From contig OY969423.1 in NCBI GenBank assembly GCA_963699225.1, positions 992,001 to 1,056,000 on the forward strand: a stretch of 64,000 bases of DNA. Direction: 5' to 3'. The DNA comes from VRUE01 sp963699225. GTDB lineage: Bacteria; Actinomycetota; Thermoleophilia; Solirubrobacterales; 70-9. A program made the position numbers and the translations under genes. The notes under the pieces are model-generated. The model was not told where the DNA came from, did no database searches, and was given only the letters and a program-made list of their open reading frames with translations. Below, piece after piece: positions 15,741-24,190 of this stretch (position 1 is its first letter; each line of letters begins with the position of its first letter).

Positions 15741-16694
15741 ATGGCTGAAGCCGTTGCGGTCGAGATCGATGCCCAGTACAGACAGCTGCGCGAAGAGTGC
15801 GGGGTGGTCGACCGCACCGATCGGGGCAAGCTGCTCGTGACGGGGTCGGAAGCTGCTGAGTACCTGCAGGGACAGTTGACGAACGACATCGAGGTGCTTG
15901 GGCCAGGTGAGGGTTGCTACGCGACGCTGCTTGATCGCAAGGGCCATATGCAGGCCGATATGCGGGTGCTGGTGGTGGACGGGGAGAAGATCTGGGTCGA
16001 TACGGAGCCGGAGGCGCTGGCGGCTGCCAAGCGGCATCTCGATATGTACAAGATCGGGCGGGATGCGGATGTGGTGGACGCCGGCACTGAGCGGGCGATC
16101 GTTTCGTTGATTGGGCCACGCAGCGCTGAGCTGGCCGGCTCCTCTCCCCTGCCCGAGCACTGCCATGAAGAGATCGCGGTCGTTGGGATCGAGTGCCCCG
16201 CCGTGGGCACCGCCCTCGGCATCGATCTGATCCCGCGTGCCGAGGATCGCGAGCGGCTGATCGCCGCGCTGGCCGAGGCCGGCGCGCCAGAGGTCAGCGC
16301 AGACGCGGCCGAGATCTGTCGCATCGAGAGCGGCGTGCCGCGTTTCGGCAGCGAGATGGACACCGCAACGATGCCCGCCGAGGCAGGCATCGTCGAGCGC
16401 GCGGTCAACTTCGAGAAGGGCTGCTACATCGGCCAGGAGACCGTTGCCCGCCTGCACTACAAGGGCAAGCCGAACCGCCACCTGCGCGGGCTCGAGCTCA
16501 GCGGCCCCGCCGAGCCCGGCGCAACCCTCTCGCTTGGCGAGAAGGAGGTCGGCAAGCTCGGCAGCGGCTGCGTCTCCCCCGCCCACGGAGCGATCGGGCT
16601 GGCGATCGTGCGGCGCGAGGCCGAGCCCGGCGCCGAGCTGCTCGTAGGTGAAGATGGCGTTACGGCTCGCGTAGTCGACTTGCCCTTCGGCTAG
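15741..16694 (+). CDS. ygfZ: YgfZ/GcvT-like folate-binding Fe-S cluster repair protein
   Basis: The 317-residue protein of the GcvT/YgfZ superfamily has the diagnostic motif EKGCYIGQETVARLHYKGK (KGCYxGQE) near residue 225, with the conserved cysteine needed for function in E. coli YgfZ. N-terminal LLVTGSEAAEYLQGQLTNDI matches the tetrahydrofolate-binding fold start. It helps maintenance of certain Fe-S enzymes, including radical-SAM proteins, which is relevant given FbiC nearby, though not specific to it. It is followed 11 nt later by a lipoprotein gene, likely one transcript. Glycine cleavage T-protein is excluded by the KGCYxGQE motif and shorter length. Confidence 0.9.
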   Translation: MAEAVAVEIDAQYRQLREECGVVDRTDRGKLLVTGSEAAEYLQGQLTNDIEVLGPGEGCYATLLDRKGHMQADMRVLVVDGEKIWVDTEPEALAAAKRHLDMYKIGRDADVVDAGTERAIVSLIGPRSAELAGSSPLPEHCHEEIAVVGIECPAVGTALGIDLIPRAEDRERLIAALAEAGAPEVSADAAEICRIESGVPRFGSEMDTATMPAEAGIVERAVNFEKGCYIGQETVARLHYKGKPNRHLRGLELSGPAEPGATLSLGEKEVGKLGSGCVSPAHGAIGLAIVRREAEPGAELLVGEDGVTARVVDLPFG

Positions 16695-16705
16695 ATTCCG
16701 CCCCG

Positions 16706-17191
16706 ATGGGAAGTGGGAGAGGCAGAGCCTTCGCCGCCGGCTGCGTCGTCGCGCTGGGACTGCTCGCGGCCGGATGCGGCTCGGAGACCCACCCCAACGA
16801 ACACCGGCCGCAGCCGCCGACCCGGGTCAGCGTCACGGTGACGCCCAAGGCGATCACCGTGCAGCCGCCGCGGATCGCGATGGGGCCGGAACCGAGCCAG
16901 CAGATCCCGCAGAACCAGCATGCCCGGCAGCCCCAGGTGCGCTCGAAGGCGCCGGTCGACGTCGTCTTCGTCACCGCCAACCTGACCGACTTCAACTCCA
17001 AACTCGAAGTCCGCGGGCCGAAAAACGCCAAGTCGGGGGCGCTCGTCGCCAACGGCAACAACTCGTTGCTGACGGCGCTGCCGACCGGCGTCTACGAGGT
17101 CAGCGCTGCTGACATCCCCAGCGCCAAACCGGTCCGCTTCACCGTCGGCCCGTACCGCAGCTCCTCCGAGAACGATCTGCTGCTGCCGTAA
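16706..17191 (+). CDS. Predicted lipoprotein, function unknown
   Basis: The 161-residue protein has an N-terminal signal with lipobox LLAAGC at about residue 24, predicting an outer-face lipid anchor. A Pro/Gln-rich linker of about 40 residues follows, then a small domain (VDVVFVTANLTDFNSKLEVRG, LLTALPTGVYEVSAADI, VRFTVGPYRSSSENDLLLP) that looks like a compact beta-sandwich. No family recognised. It is downstream of ygfZ and upstream of rmuC on the same strand. Confidence 0.75.
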   Translation: MGSGRGRAFAAGCVVALGLLAAGCGSETHPNEHRPQPPTRVSVTVTPKAITVQPPRIAMGPEPSQQIPQNQHARQPQVRSKAPVDVVFVTANLTDFNSKLEVRGPKNAKSGALVANGNNSLLTALPTGVYEVSAADIPSAKPVRFTVGPYRSSSENDLLLP

Positions 17192-17245
17192 ATAGCGGCC
17201 TCCTGGCGACGTTGCTACGTCTGCCCCACTCGTCAAGATCGGTGG

Positions 17246-18454
17246 GTGACCGTCGTTCTCGCAATTGCAGTGCTCGCGCTCGCCGCAGCGCTTGCCTACG
17301 TCGTCGTCGCCCGCCGCCCTGAAGAGCAGGCGCCGCTTGACCACGGTCCGGCGATCCAGGAGGCGACCTCCAAGGCGGTTGCCGACCTGCTGCGGGTCAA
17401 CGAGGAGTCGCGCAAGCTCGACACCCAGGCGGCGGAGGCGGCGCTGCAAAAGCGCGAGGCCGAGTTCCGGCGGCTGACCGAGCCGATCGGCAAAAACCTC
17501 GAGCGGATCGAAAAAGAGGTCTCGACGATGAGCCGCGACCGCCGCAGCGCCGACGGCGCGGTGCGGACGCTGCTGGACGAGATGAAGATCGGGCTCGGCG
17601 ACCTCGGCACTCAAACCGGAACTTTGGTCAAGGCGCTGCGCCAGCCGCAGACCCGCGGTCAGTGGGGCGAGGTGCAGCTGAAGCGCTGCGTCGAGATCGC
17701 CGGCATGACCGAGCACGTCGACTTCGAGCTGCAGCAGACCTTCAACGACGGCGAGGGGATCCTGCGACCCGATGCCGTGGTGATGCTGCCGGCCGGCCGC
17801 CGCGTCGTGATCGACTCCAAGGTGCCGCTCGACGCCTACCTCGAGGTGCTCGAGGCCGAGGATGACGCGAGCCGCAAGGGCGAGCTGATCCGCCACGCCC
17901 GTCAGGTCCGCGACCACATCACCAAACTCGCCTCGAAGCGCTACCAAGACCAGTTCGACAGCGGCGAGACGCCCGACTTCGTCGTCTGCTTCATGCCTTC
18001 CGAGGCCGCCCTGCACGCCGCCTTCGAGGCCGAGCCCTCGCTGTATGACTACGCACTCGAGCAGAAGATCCTGATCGCGACGCCGACCACCCTGGTCGGC
18101 CTGCTGCGCACGGTCGAGCTCGGCTGGCGCCAGGAGCAGATCGCCGAGCAGGCCCAGGAGATCGCCTCCGCTTCGCGCGAGCTGCACAGCCGCATGGGTG
18201 CCTTCCTCGAACACTTCGCCAAGGCCGGGCGCCAGCTCAACTCGGCGACCAAATCCTTCGACGACGCAGTCGGCTCACTGGAGAGCCGGATCATGCCGCA
18301 GCTGCGCCGCATCGAGGAGATGGGCGCCGCCTCCGGCAAGGAGCTGGAGGAGCCGCACCGGGTCGACCGCGCGGTGCGCCCGATCCTCGCCGAAGTAAGC
18401 GACGAGTCCAAGGCCACTGAGCTGCCACCGCAGGCCCAGAGCGACGCCGCCTAA
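17246..18454 (+). CDS. rmuC: RmuC-family DNA recombination protein
   Basis: The 402-residue protein has one N-terminal membrane helix (VVLAIAVLALAAALAYVVV), a coiled-coil stretch (about 35-125, rich in Glu/Arg/Lys) and the RmuC nuclease-like core: RGQWGEVQLKRCVEIAGM, RPDAVVMLPAGRRVVIDSKVPLDAYL, FMPSEAALHAAF and LIATPTTLVGLLRTVELGW. These are standard RmuC landmarks. RmuC limits inversions at short inverted repeats in E. coli, an interesting neighbour given the many palindromes in this window, although no link is shown. The GTG start is supported by the N-terminal helix. Confidence 0.93.
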   Translation: MTVVLAIAVLALAAALAYVVVARRPEEQAPLDHGPAIQEATSKAVADLLRVNEESRKLDTQAAEAALQKREAEFRRLTEPIGKNLERIEKEVSTMSRDRRSADGAVRTLLDEMKIGLGDLGTQTGTLVKALRQPQTRGQWGEVQLKRCVEIAGMTEHVDFELQQTFNDGEGILRPDAVVMLPAGRRVVIDSKVPLDAYLEVLEAEDDASRKGELIRHARQVRDHITKLASKRYQDQFDSGETPDFVVCFMPSEAALHAAFEAEPSLYDYALEQKILIATPTTLVGLLRTVELGWRQEQIAEQAQEIASASRELHSRMGAFLEHFAKAGRQLNSATKSFDDAVGSLESRIMPQLRRIEEMGAASGKELEEPHRVDRAVRPILAEVSDESKATELPPQAQSDAA

Positions 18455-18506
18455 CCGGCGTTAGGATTCGCCCGCCTGCCCACCAACCGACCGCGGAGGA
18501 TCACAG

Positions 18507-19769
18507 TTGGCCGTTGACACGAGCACAGTCGCGAAGCTGGACGTCGAGCCCGGCACCCTGCCCGAGACGATGGCCGCATGGGTGATCCGCCAGGAGCGCG
18601 AGGGCGAGCCAACCGACGCCTTCCAGCTCGAGCAAATCGAGGTTCCGGAACCGGGGGCCTTCGAGGTGATCGTGCGGGTGATGGCCGCAGGGGTCAACTT
18701 CAACAACGTCTGGGCGGCCCTCGGCAAGCCGGTCTCGGTCTTTCCCTACGGCGACCACCCGGAGTACGGCCACCACATCGGCGGCTCCGACGCCTCGGGC
18801 ATCGTCTGGAAGGTCGGCGAGGGCGTCACCCGCTGGAAGCCGGGCGACGAGGTCGTCGTCCACTGCAACCAGGCCTCCTACGAGGACGTCGAGGTGCACG
18901 GACTCGACCCGCTTGCCGCGCCAAGCCAGCAGATCTGGGGCTACGAGACGACCTGGGGCTCCTTCGCCCAGTTCACCAAGGTGCAGGCCCAACAGCTCCT
19001 CCCCCGCCCCCAGAACCTCTCCTGGGCTGACTCTTCCTCTTACGGCCTCACCTACTTCACCGCCTACCGGATGCTGATCGACCAGTGCAAGCTGCAGCCC
19101 GGCCACAACGTGCTGATCTGGGGCGCCGCCGGCGGCCTCGGCGTCTTCGCCGTGCAGCTCTGCAAGGCGGCCGGAGCCAACGCGGTCGGCGTTGTCTCCT
19201 CCGATGAGAAGGGCGAGCTGATCAAGCAGCTCGGCGCCGTCGACTACATCAACCGCAAGGAGTTCGGCGAGATGATGCGCACGCCGGAGAACCTCGCCGA
19301 CAAGGCCGCGGACAAGGAGCGCTTCAAGGCATCGCGGGGTTTCGCCAAGCGGGTCAAGGAGATCCTCGGCGACGCCCCCGACATCGTCTTCGAGCACGTC
19401 GGCCAGGCGACCTTCCCGACCTCGGTCTTCGTCTGCAAGCCCTTCGGCAAAGTCGTCATCTGCGGCGCCACCTCAGGCTTCCAGCTCGACTTCGACGTGC
19501 GTTACCTGTGGATGCGCCAGAAGCAGATCATCGGCTCGCACTTCGCCAACGCCTATGAGTGCATGAAGGCCAACCAGCTGATGGCCGAGGGCAAGGTCCG
19601 CCCGGTGATTTGGCAGACGATGGGCTTCGACGGCGTCGCCGAGGCGCACCAGCTACTGCACGAAAACAAGCACCTGGGCAAGATCGCGATCCTGGTTGGG
19701 GCCGAGTCCGAGACCGACGGCAAGAACGAGGACGGCCCGGGCGCGATCCGGGCGGAGGTGGGAGCCTGA
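18507..19769 (+). CDS. ccr: Crotonyl-CoA carboxylase/reductase
   Basis: The 420-residue medium-chain reductase makes ethylmalonyl-CoA from crotonyl-CoA, CO2 and NADPH, the marker reaction of the ethylmalonyl-CoA pathway. The sequence has AAGVNFNNVWAALGKPVSVF, the long Ccr-specific segment GYETTWGSFAQFTKVQAQQLLPRPQNLSW, the NADPH loop WGAAGGLGVFAVQL, and IIGSHFANAYECMKANQL with the conserved His. Asn in NFNN, the Glu in GYET and His in GSHFA correspond to residues reported to hold CO2 and water in Ccr. The start is TTG, preceded by GGAGGAT. It overlaps the next small gene by 1 nt. An ethylmalonyl-CoA mutase gene lies 4.4 kb downstream. Confidence 0.94.
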   Translation: MAVDTSTVAKLDVEPGTLPETMAAWVIRQEREGEPTDAFQLEQIEVPEPGAFEVIVRVMAAGVNFNNVWAALGKPVSVFPYGDHPEYGHHIGGSDASGIVWKVGEGVTRWKPGDEVVVHCNQASYEDVEVHGLDPLAAPSQQIWGYETTWGSFAQFTKVQAQQLLPRPQNLSWADSSSYGLTYFTAYRMLIDQCKLQPGHNVLIWGAAGGLGVFAVQLCKAAGANAVGVVSSDEKGELIKQLGAVDYINRKEFGEMMRTPENLADKAADKERFKASRGFAKRVKEILGDAPDIVFEHVGQATFPTSVFVCKPFGKVVICGATSGFQLDFDVRYLWMRQKQIIGSHFANAYECMKANQLMAEGKVRPVIWQTMGFDGVAEAHQLLHENKHLGKIAILVGAESETDGKNEDGPGAIRAEVGA

Positions 19770-20062
19770 TGAGCGAGATTTGCGTCCTGGACTGGCACAT
19801 CGCCCCCTTCCGGGCCGATCGCTGGCTCGACGTCTGGGAGCCGGCAGCGGCGCGGATGCCCGCCTACGGCGCCAAGAGCTGGTCGCTGACCCGCGCGATC
19901 GACGATCCACTCTCCTTCCGCCAGTCCTCGCTCTGGGAGAGCCGCTCGGACTTCGAGCGCTACTGGTTCTCGGAGGAAATCGAGAAGGCGCGCGCCGCCT
20001 GCATCGACCTCTACGACATCCCGCTGCTGCCCAGCTGGCACACCCTGCTCGCCGCCGAGTAG
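19769..20062 (+). CDS. Small protein with possible dimeric alpha/beta-barrel fold
   Basis: The 97-residue protein begins at an ATG sharing one base with the ccr stop (TGATG). Its content (VLDWHIAPFRADRWLDVWEPAAARMPAYGAKSWSLTRAIDDPLSFRQSSLWESRSDFERYW) resembles NIPSNAP/antibiotic-monooxygenase-type ferredoxin-like folds by pattern only. Its position suggests a role linked with ccr or simply shared transcription. Function unknown. Confidence 0.75.
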   Translation: MSEICVLDWHIAPFRADRWLDVWEPAAARMPAYGAKSWSLTRAIDDPLSFRQSSLWESRSDFERYWFSEEIEKARAACIDLYDIPLLPSWHTLLAAE

Positions 20063-20069
20063 CGCGGCG

Positions 20070-20088
20070 AGGCCGCGGCTAGCGGCCT
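20070..20088. terminator. Hairpin between convergent genes
   Basis: A 7 bp stem AGGCCGC/GCGGCCT with a 5 nt loop is followed on the plus strand by TTTCGG. It lies just past the stop at 20062 and covers the last bases of the convergent sugar dehydrogenase gene; it probably acts for the ccr transcript. Confidence 0.5.
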
Positions 20089-22706
20089 TTCGGCTTCAGC
20101 ACCGTCCAGGTGAACTTCGCCGGCTTGCCCTGCTTGCCGCCGGCAATTGCCACCACGGCAAAGCTGTGCGATCCGGGCTTCAATTTCTTGTAGGTCTGTG
20201 GTGAGCGGCAGGCCTTGTAGGCGCCTTTGTCGAGCTTGCACTTGAAGCGGCTGCTTGCCACGGAGAACTCAAAGCGAGCCGTCGTGCTGCGGGTGGTCTT
20301 CGGTGGGTGCGCCTTGAGCGTCACCTTTGGCGCCCTAGGCGTCCCCCCGGTTAGCGGGACCGTCGGTGGCACCTGGATCGAGGATTTCGGTCCGCCGGCG
20401 AGCGCGTATTCAGCGATGTAGTCGGTCGGCTGGGAAGGTGCGTCAACCGAATGGACTCGGGTGCCCCCGTCTGACCACCCCTTCCAGACGTAGTCCAGGC
20501 CCCCCACTTCCGCAGTTGCCGGTGCGGTAATAGTCACCCCAGAGCCTTCAATCGCTTCGACCCCGAACGGCGTCGCCTCGGTCTGCAGGCCCGCTGAGAG
20601 GACGATTCCCGGTGGATCGGAGCGCATGCCGAGGAAGGAGACGTTTGGGTAGAGGTTCACCGCGGTGGTCGAGGAGAGACCGCGGGCATCGGTCGCGGTC
20701 AAGCTCAATTCGATGTGCGACGGCAGGTCGTGGTCCGGCGCGATCAGGGTCCCCGATTCACGCGCCGGAAAGACTTGCAGTGGATGCGCATGGCAGGATT
20801 CCGGCCCTCCGGGGCAGTGGTAGAGACGCGAGCGCCAGTAGAGGCGTTCTTTCGCCAGCGGTTCTCCGTCGCCTTCGGTGGCGCTGCCGGCGAAGTCGAT
20901 CGCCTGGCCGACATGCCAGCGCAGGCCATCGCTTGGCTCGTCGATCTGCGGCTGCGGCGGTGTGTCGCCGGGGTACACCGTCAGTTGAGCAACGCTCTCG
21001 TGACCATCGGGATCGATCACCCGCACGGACACCGTCTTGTTCACCGCCGCGCCGTAGGTTTCCGTCTTTGTGCTGTCTGCCGTCGGTGGTCCTTCGAAAT
21101 TGCCGTCGCCGTCGAGGTCCCATTCATATTCGAGCGCCTGTTCTTGCGGGTCACTCGATTCGCCGGCGTCGAAATGCACGGTCAGTGGCAGTGTGGCGCC
21201 GGAGACCTGGTCGGCTTTCAGCCGTGCCTGCGGCGCGTCGGGGTCGTAGCGGATGCGGTGGATTGCCCCGGGCCCGTATTCGTTGCCGTAGAGGTTGACG
21301 TAGAAGAGATCGCCTTCCGGACCGACCTCGATGTCGACGCCCGGGTAGAGCCCCCCATCGATCAGGAACGGTTCGGCCGTGAGGGGATTGGGCCGGCCGT
21401 CCTCCCCCGGCCGGATTACGTAGATGCAGCCACGCACCGCATCGGCGAAGAACAGGGCGCCGTCGTATTTATCGGGGTAGGCACCGCCCTCGTAGAACGA
21501 GAGGCCGCTGATCGCCGCGCCTTCTTTGTAAGGACAAGGGTCATCCGGGGTGACGCCCGATTCGTGGGAGTAGTAGTAGAACGGGGGCGAAGTCGAGCCC
21601 GGCGTGTCGTAAAGGCTTTTGCAGACTTCCAGGCCACGGTTTTCGTACAGTTCCCGTTTTTCCGGGCCCTCGTAGCAGGGCCAGCCGGAGTTGTAGAGCG
21701 AGCTGGACGAGGGAACGAAGCGATCGATCTCCTCGTATACCGAGGAGCCGACGTTATCGACGTAGACCTCTTTCGTAGTGGGGTCGATGGCGAAGCGGAA
21801 GGGGTTGCGGAAGCCCTTGCCGACGATCCTGCGTTCGTTTTCGGTGGCGCCAAAGCTCGCGAAGAGTGGGTTGCCGGGCACGCCTTCGCCCGTTTCGGGA
21901 TCGATCCGAATGATCTTGCCGCCGAGTTTTTGCGAGTTCTGCGAGCGCAGAGCGCCGCCCTCGGCATCGGGCGGTTCCTCGAGACCCCCCACGCCGGCCG
22001 GAGGATCCCCGCATGGGTTCACCTGTGGGAAGCCGTACTGGCCCCAATCGACCTTGGTGAAGCTGGCGCCCTCGCCCCCGCTGGCCCAGAGATTGCCTTC
22101 GGCGTCGAACTGCAGGTCGCCGACCGAGTGCGACGAGAACTGCTGGCACCAATCGGTGATCAGCGGTTTCTCTTCGGTCGATTTGTCCGTCGTAAGGTTG
22201 GCAGTGAGACGCGAAAGCCTGCCGCTGATCACGCAGCCGTCGGTTTCCACCCCCGGCGGTTCGGGGCAGCCATCGCCGTCTTCCCCTGGATTGCCCCAGC
22301 GCGGCGGCGGCGCGGCTTCGCCGAGCTGATGGTCATAGGCGTAGAGGACGTAGACGTAGGGACGACCTTCGTCGAATTTCGGGTCCAGAGCGAGGCCAAG
22401 TAGGCCGCGGTCGTTGCCGTTATAGACCTCGGTTCGCAGGTCGGCGAAGAGCGTCGGGGTGTGGTCGGCGAGGCCGTCGTAGACGAGGATCTTCCCCGAC
22501 TTCTCCCCAACGAAGACCTTGCCATCGGGCGCAAACCGAAAGATGGTCGGTTCTTCGATCCCCTGGCCAGCCTGCAGCCCTTCGAACGGAACCACAGTGT
22601 CTTGGAAGCCGCTGGGCAGCACCGGCTCTGCCGCCGCCGGTCCGGCCGCGACGCCAAGGCAGGCGAGCAGGGTGGCTACCGCACAGATCCGACCGAGGGC
22701 CCTCAT
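20079..22706 (-). CDS. Secreted glucose/sorbosone dehydrogenase-like beta-propeller with PKD domain
   Basis: The 875-residue exported protein has a signal peptide (LGRICAVATLLACLGVAAGPAAAEP) followed by a GSDH-type six-bladed propeller: EEPTIFRFAPDGKVFVGEKSGKI, NGNDRGLLGLALDPKF, SVGDLQFDAEGNLWASGGEGA, KGFRNPFRFAIDP and DIEVGPEGDLFYVNLYG. A PKD-like domain follows around residues 510-590 (EYEWDLDGDGNFEG, KTVSVRVIDPDGHES), then further beta domains and a C-terminal fold with several cysteines (RFKCKLDKGAYKACRSP). It would oxidise a sugar or sugar-like polymer end outside the cell, possibly with PQQ, but cofactor residues were not confirmed. Its start overlaps the clpS stop (ATGA). Confidence 0.85.
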   Translation of the reverse strand: MRALGRICAVATLLACLGVAAGPAAAEPVLPSGFQDTVVPFEGLQAGQGIEEPTIFRFAPDGKVFVGEKSGKILVYDGLADHTPTLFADLRTEVYNGNDRGLLGLALDPKFDEGRPYVYVLYAYDHQLGEAAPPPRWGNPGEDGDGCPEPPGVETDGCVISGRLSRLTANLTTDKSTEEKPLITDWCQQFSSHSVGDLQFDAEGNLWASGGEGASFTKVDWGQYGFPQVNPCGDPPAGVGGLEEPPDAEGGALRSQNSQKLGGKIIRIDPETGEGVPGNPLFASFGATENERRIVGKGFRNPFRFAIDPTTKEVYVDNVGSSVYEEIDRFVPSSSSLYNSGWPCYEGPEKRELYENRGLEVCKSLYDTPGSTSPPFYYYSHESGVTPDDPCPYKEGAAISGLSFYEGGAYPDKYDGALFFADAVRGCIYVIRPGEDGRPNPLTAEPFLIDGGLYPGVDIEVGPEGDLFYVNLYGNEYGPGAIHRIRYDPDAPQARLKADQVSGATLPLTVHFDAGESSDPQEQALEYEWDLDGDGNFEGPPTADSTKTETYGAAVNKTVSVRVIDPDGHESVAQLTVYPGDTPPQPQIDEPSDGLRWHVGQAIDFAGSATEGDGEPLAKERLYWRSRLYHCPGGPESCHAHPLQVFPARESGTLIAPDHDLPSHIELSLTATDARGLSSTTAVNLYPNVSFLGMRSDPPGIVLSAGLQTEATPFGVEAIEGSGVTITAPATAEVGGLDYVWKGWSDGGTRVHSVDAPSQPTDYIAEYALAGGPKSSIQVPPTVPLTGGTPRAPKVTLKAHPPKTTRSTTARFEFSVASSRFKCKLDKGAYKACRSPQTYKKLKPGSHSFAVVAIAGGKQGKPAKFTWTVLKPKGR

Positions 22707-22999
22707 CCGCGCTCCAGCGGAGCCATCGTCAGCCCGGCGGCCTCGAGCTGCTCCCAGTAGTGCTCGGCAAGCTCGCGAGCGCCCGACCAAACGATCGCCT
22801 GGCCGCTGTTGTGGATGCCGTCGGCCAGCTGATGGCCGCGCTCGAGCGAGACTCCAGGCAGCACGCGCGCCAGAGTCTGGGCGACGTGATCGAAGGTGTT
22901 GTGGTTGTCGTTGCGGACGATCACCCGCCACTCACCGCCCAGTTCTGAGCCGGGCCCGCCGCTGCGCGGCTTCTCCACCGTCGTGGTCGACATCGCCAC
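22703..22999 (-). CDS. clpS: ATP-dependent Clp protease adaptor ClpS
   Basis: The 98-residue adaptor delivers N-degron substrates to ClpAP/ClpCP. The N-tail is flexible; the core has WRVIVRNDNHNTFDHVAQTLARVLPG, HQLADGIHNSGQAIVWSG and RELAEHYWEQLEAAGLTMAPL. The DNHNTFDHV stretch corresponds to the ClpS DDHTTFEFV-type hallmark that helps form the N-degron pocket. The first ATG (22999) is used; MSTTTVEKP two codons later is another option. It overlaps the downstream dehydrogenase by 4 nt and is divergent from the ArsR-type gene with a 138 nt gap. Confidence 0.92.
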   Translation of the reverse strand: MAMSTTTVEKPRSGGPGSELGGEWRVIVRNDNHNTFDHVAQTLARVLPGVSLERGHQLADGIHNSGQAIVWSGARELAEHYWEQLEAAGLTMAPLERG

Positions 23000-23137
23000 G
23001 CATTATGCGGAAGTTCCGCTCAGCTGCGACTTTTTTGCCCTGTGTCATACGTCCGTCTAACGCTAAGTTCACTTAACTACTCAAAATAGTTATGCTGAAC
23101 AACGAACATCGCAAACCACTCGGGAGGCTGGATCGCG
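23000..23137. promoter_or_regulatory. Divergent promoter region clpS / ArsR-like gene
   Basis: This 138 nt gap is less GC-rich than its surroundings. It contains AACTA-7 nt-TAGTT at 23075-23091, a small inverted repeat that could be an operator for the regulator encoded next to it, and a TATGCT-like element at 23091-23096. A GGGAGG ribosome-binding site precedes the ATG at 23138. Promoter assignments are by eye. Confidence 0.4.
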
Positions 23138-23401
23138 ATGGCATCGCACCTGCACTCGCTCGACCCGCGCTTAGCGAAAGCGCTATCCAACGACGTTCGC
23201 GCACAAGCCCTCGAGCTGCTCGCCGAAGGGGCGAAAAGCCCGAAGCAGATTGCAGCGGAGATGAAACTCGACCTGCGTAGCGTCGCTTACCACGTACGGG
23301 TACTAAAGAAACTTGGCTGCATCGAGCTGGTCGAAACGCTGCCTCGGCGGGGCGCGGTCGAGCACGTCTACCGCGCCGCGGACTGGGTGCTGAAGGCCTA
23401 A
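23138..23401 (+). CDS. ArsR-like winged-helix transcriptional regulator
   Basis: The 87-residue protein is essentially one winged helix: LAKALSNDVRAQALELLAEGAKSPKQIAAEMKLDLRSVAYHVRVLKKLGCIELVETLPRRGAVEHVYRA. The recognition helix is LRSVAYHVRVLKKL, and the wing carries RRGAVEHVYR. No cysteine pair for metal sensing is present (a single Cys), so it is probably not a metal sensor. The start is supported by the GGGAGG site. The stop overlaps the convergent secreted-protein gene by 4 nt. The target is unknown; autoregulation through the upstream inverted repeat is possible. Confidence 0.87.
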   Translation: MASHLHSLDPRLAKALSNDVRAQALELLAEGAKSPKQIAAEMKLDLRSVAYHVRVLKKLGCIELVETLPRRGAVEHVYRAADWVLKA

Positions 23402-24099
23402 TACGGGCTAGGGACGCGAACGACCACGTCGTCAACGGTGGCCCCCGCCCCTTTGGCGACCTTGGCCGAGCCGAGCGAGAAGCCGGAAGCGCGCCCGGTC
23501 AGTTCGCCGGCGCCGGGGTCGTTGGCTTCGGCAACGAGCTGTCCCCCGACGTAGGCGAGCAGCTGGCAAGTCCCCTTTTCTTCGCCAGAGGTGATGTTGA
23601 AGGCGCGCAGTCGCAGCTGGTTCGGTTTTTCCGCACCGACAACGCCCGCAACTTCCTTCTCGATGTCGAGGTATTCGATCGTGCCGTCAGCGCGCACCTT
23701 GCGAATCTGCGCCTTGTCCTGCAGCGGGTAGACGGCGAGCTGGTAGCGGGCGCCGCCTCCCGCGCGCAGGTCGAGCGCCAGGTACATCGAGCGCTGCACG
23801 GATTTCGCCACCTGGGGCTTGCTGAGCAGGCGCATCGTCGCGCCGATCTCGAGGTCGCGGCCGAGCACCGGCGTGCGGTATGAGCACTCCTTGGTCGCTT
23901 TGCCGATCGTGATGCCAAAGGCGCCTTCGCTGCCGGCCCGAGCGCAGCGCTCGCCGGAGAGCTTGAAGATCTGGGCCAGCTGGCCCTTGTTCTCCATCGG
24001 GTTGCGGTAGATGCCGATCAGGGCCGCCCCGGCGCCCGAGGCGAAGGCCAGCATCGAGGCAAGGAGCAGGGCAAAGATGGCTGTGCGAAGCAGCTTCAC
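23398..24099 (-). CDS. Predicted secreted protein, function unknown
   Basis: The 233-residue protein starts at GTG (VKLLRTAIFALLLASMLAFASGAGAALIG), which gives a clean signal peptide ending near residue 25. The mature part has DLEIGATMRLLSKPQVAKSVQRSMYLALDLRAGGGARYQLAVYPLQDKAQIRKV and QLLAYVGGQLVAEANDPGAGELTGRASGFSLGSAKVAKGAGATVDDVVVRVP. That arrangement resembles concanavalin-like jelly-roll domains seen in surface proteins. Two or three cysteines may form disulfides. It is divergent from the ethylmalonyl-CoA mutase gene; no operon partner is apparent. Confidence 0.75.
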   Translation of the reverse strand: MKLLRTAIFALLLASMLAFASGAGAALIGIYRNPMENKGQLAQIFKLSGERCARAGSEGAFGITIGKATKECSYRTPVLGRDLEIGATMRLLSKPQVAKSVQRSMYLALDLRAGGGARYQLAVYPLQDKAQIRKVRADGTIEYLDIEKEVAGVVGAEKPNQLRLRAFNITSGEEKGTCQLLAYVGGQLVAEANDPGAGELTGRASGFSLGSAKVAKGAGATVDDVVVRVPSPY

Positions 24100-24190
24100 G
24101 GTTCGCAGCCTAAACACAGCTCGACCGGAAAGATGCGGCCCGGGAACCGGTGAACGGCGTATTTCGGCCGTCTGCAAATAAGATTGGGTC

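Noticed and set aside
16691..18214. Long minus-strand open frame across rmuC
   Set aside because: GC-rich third-position effect. The plus strand has clear RmuC motifs, and the antisense frame has no recognisable domain.
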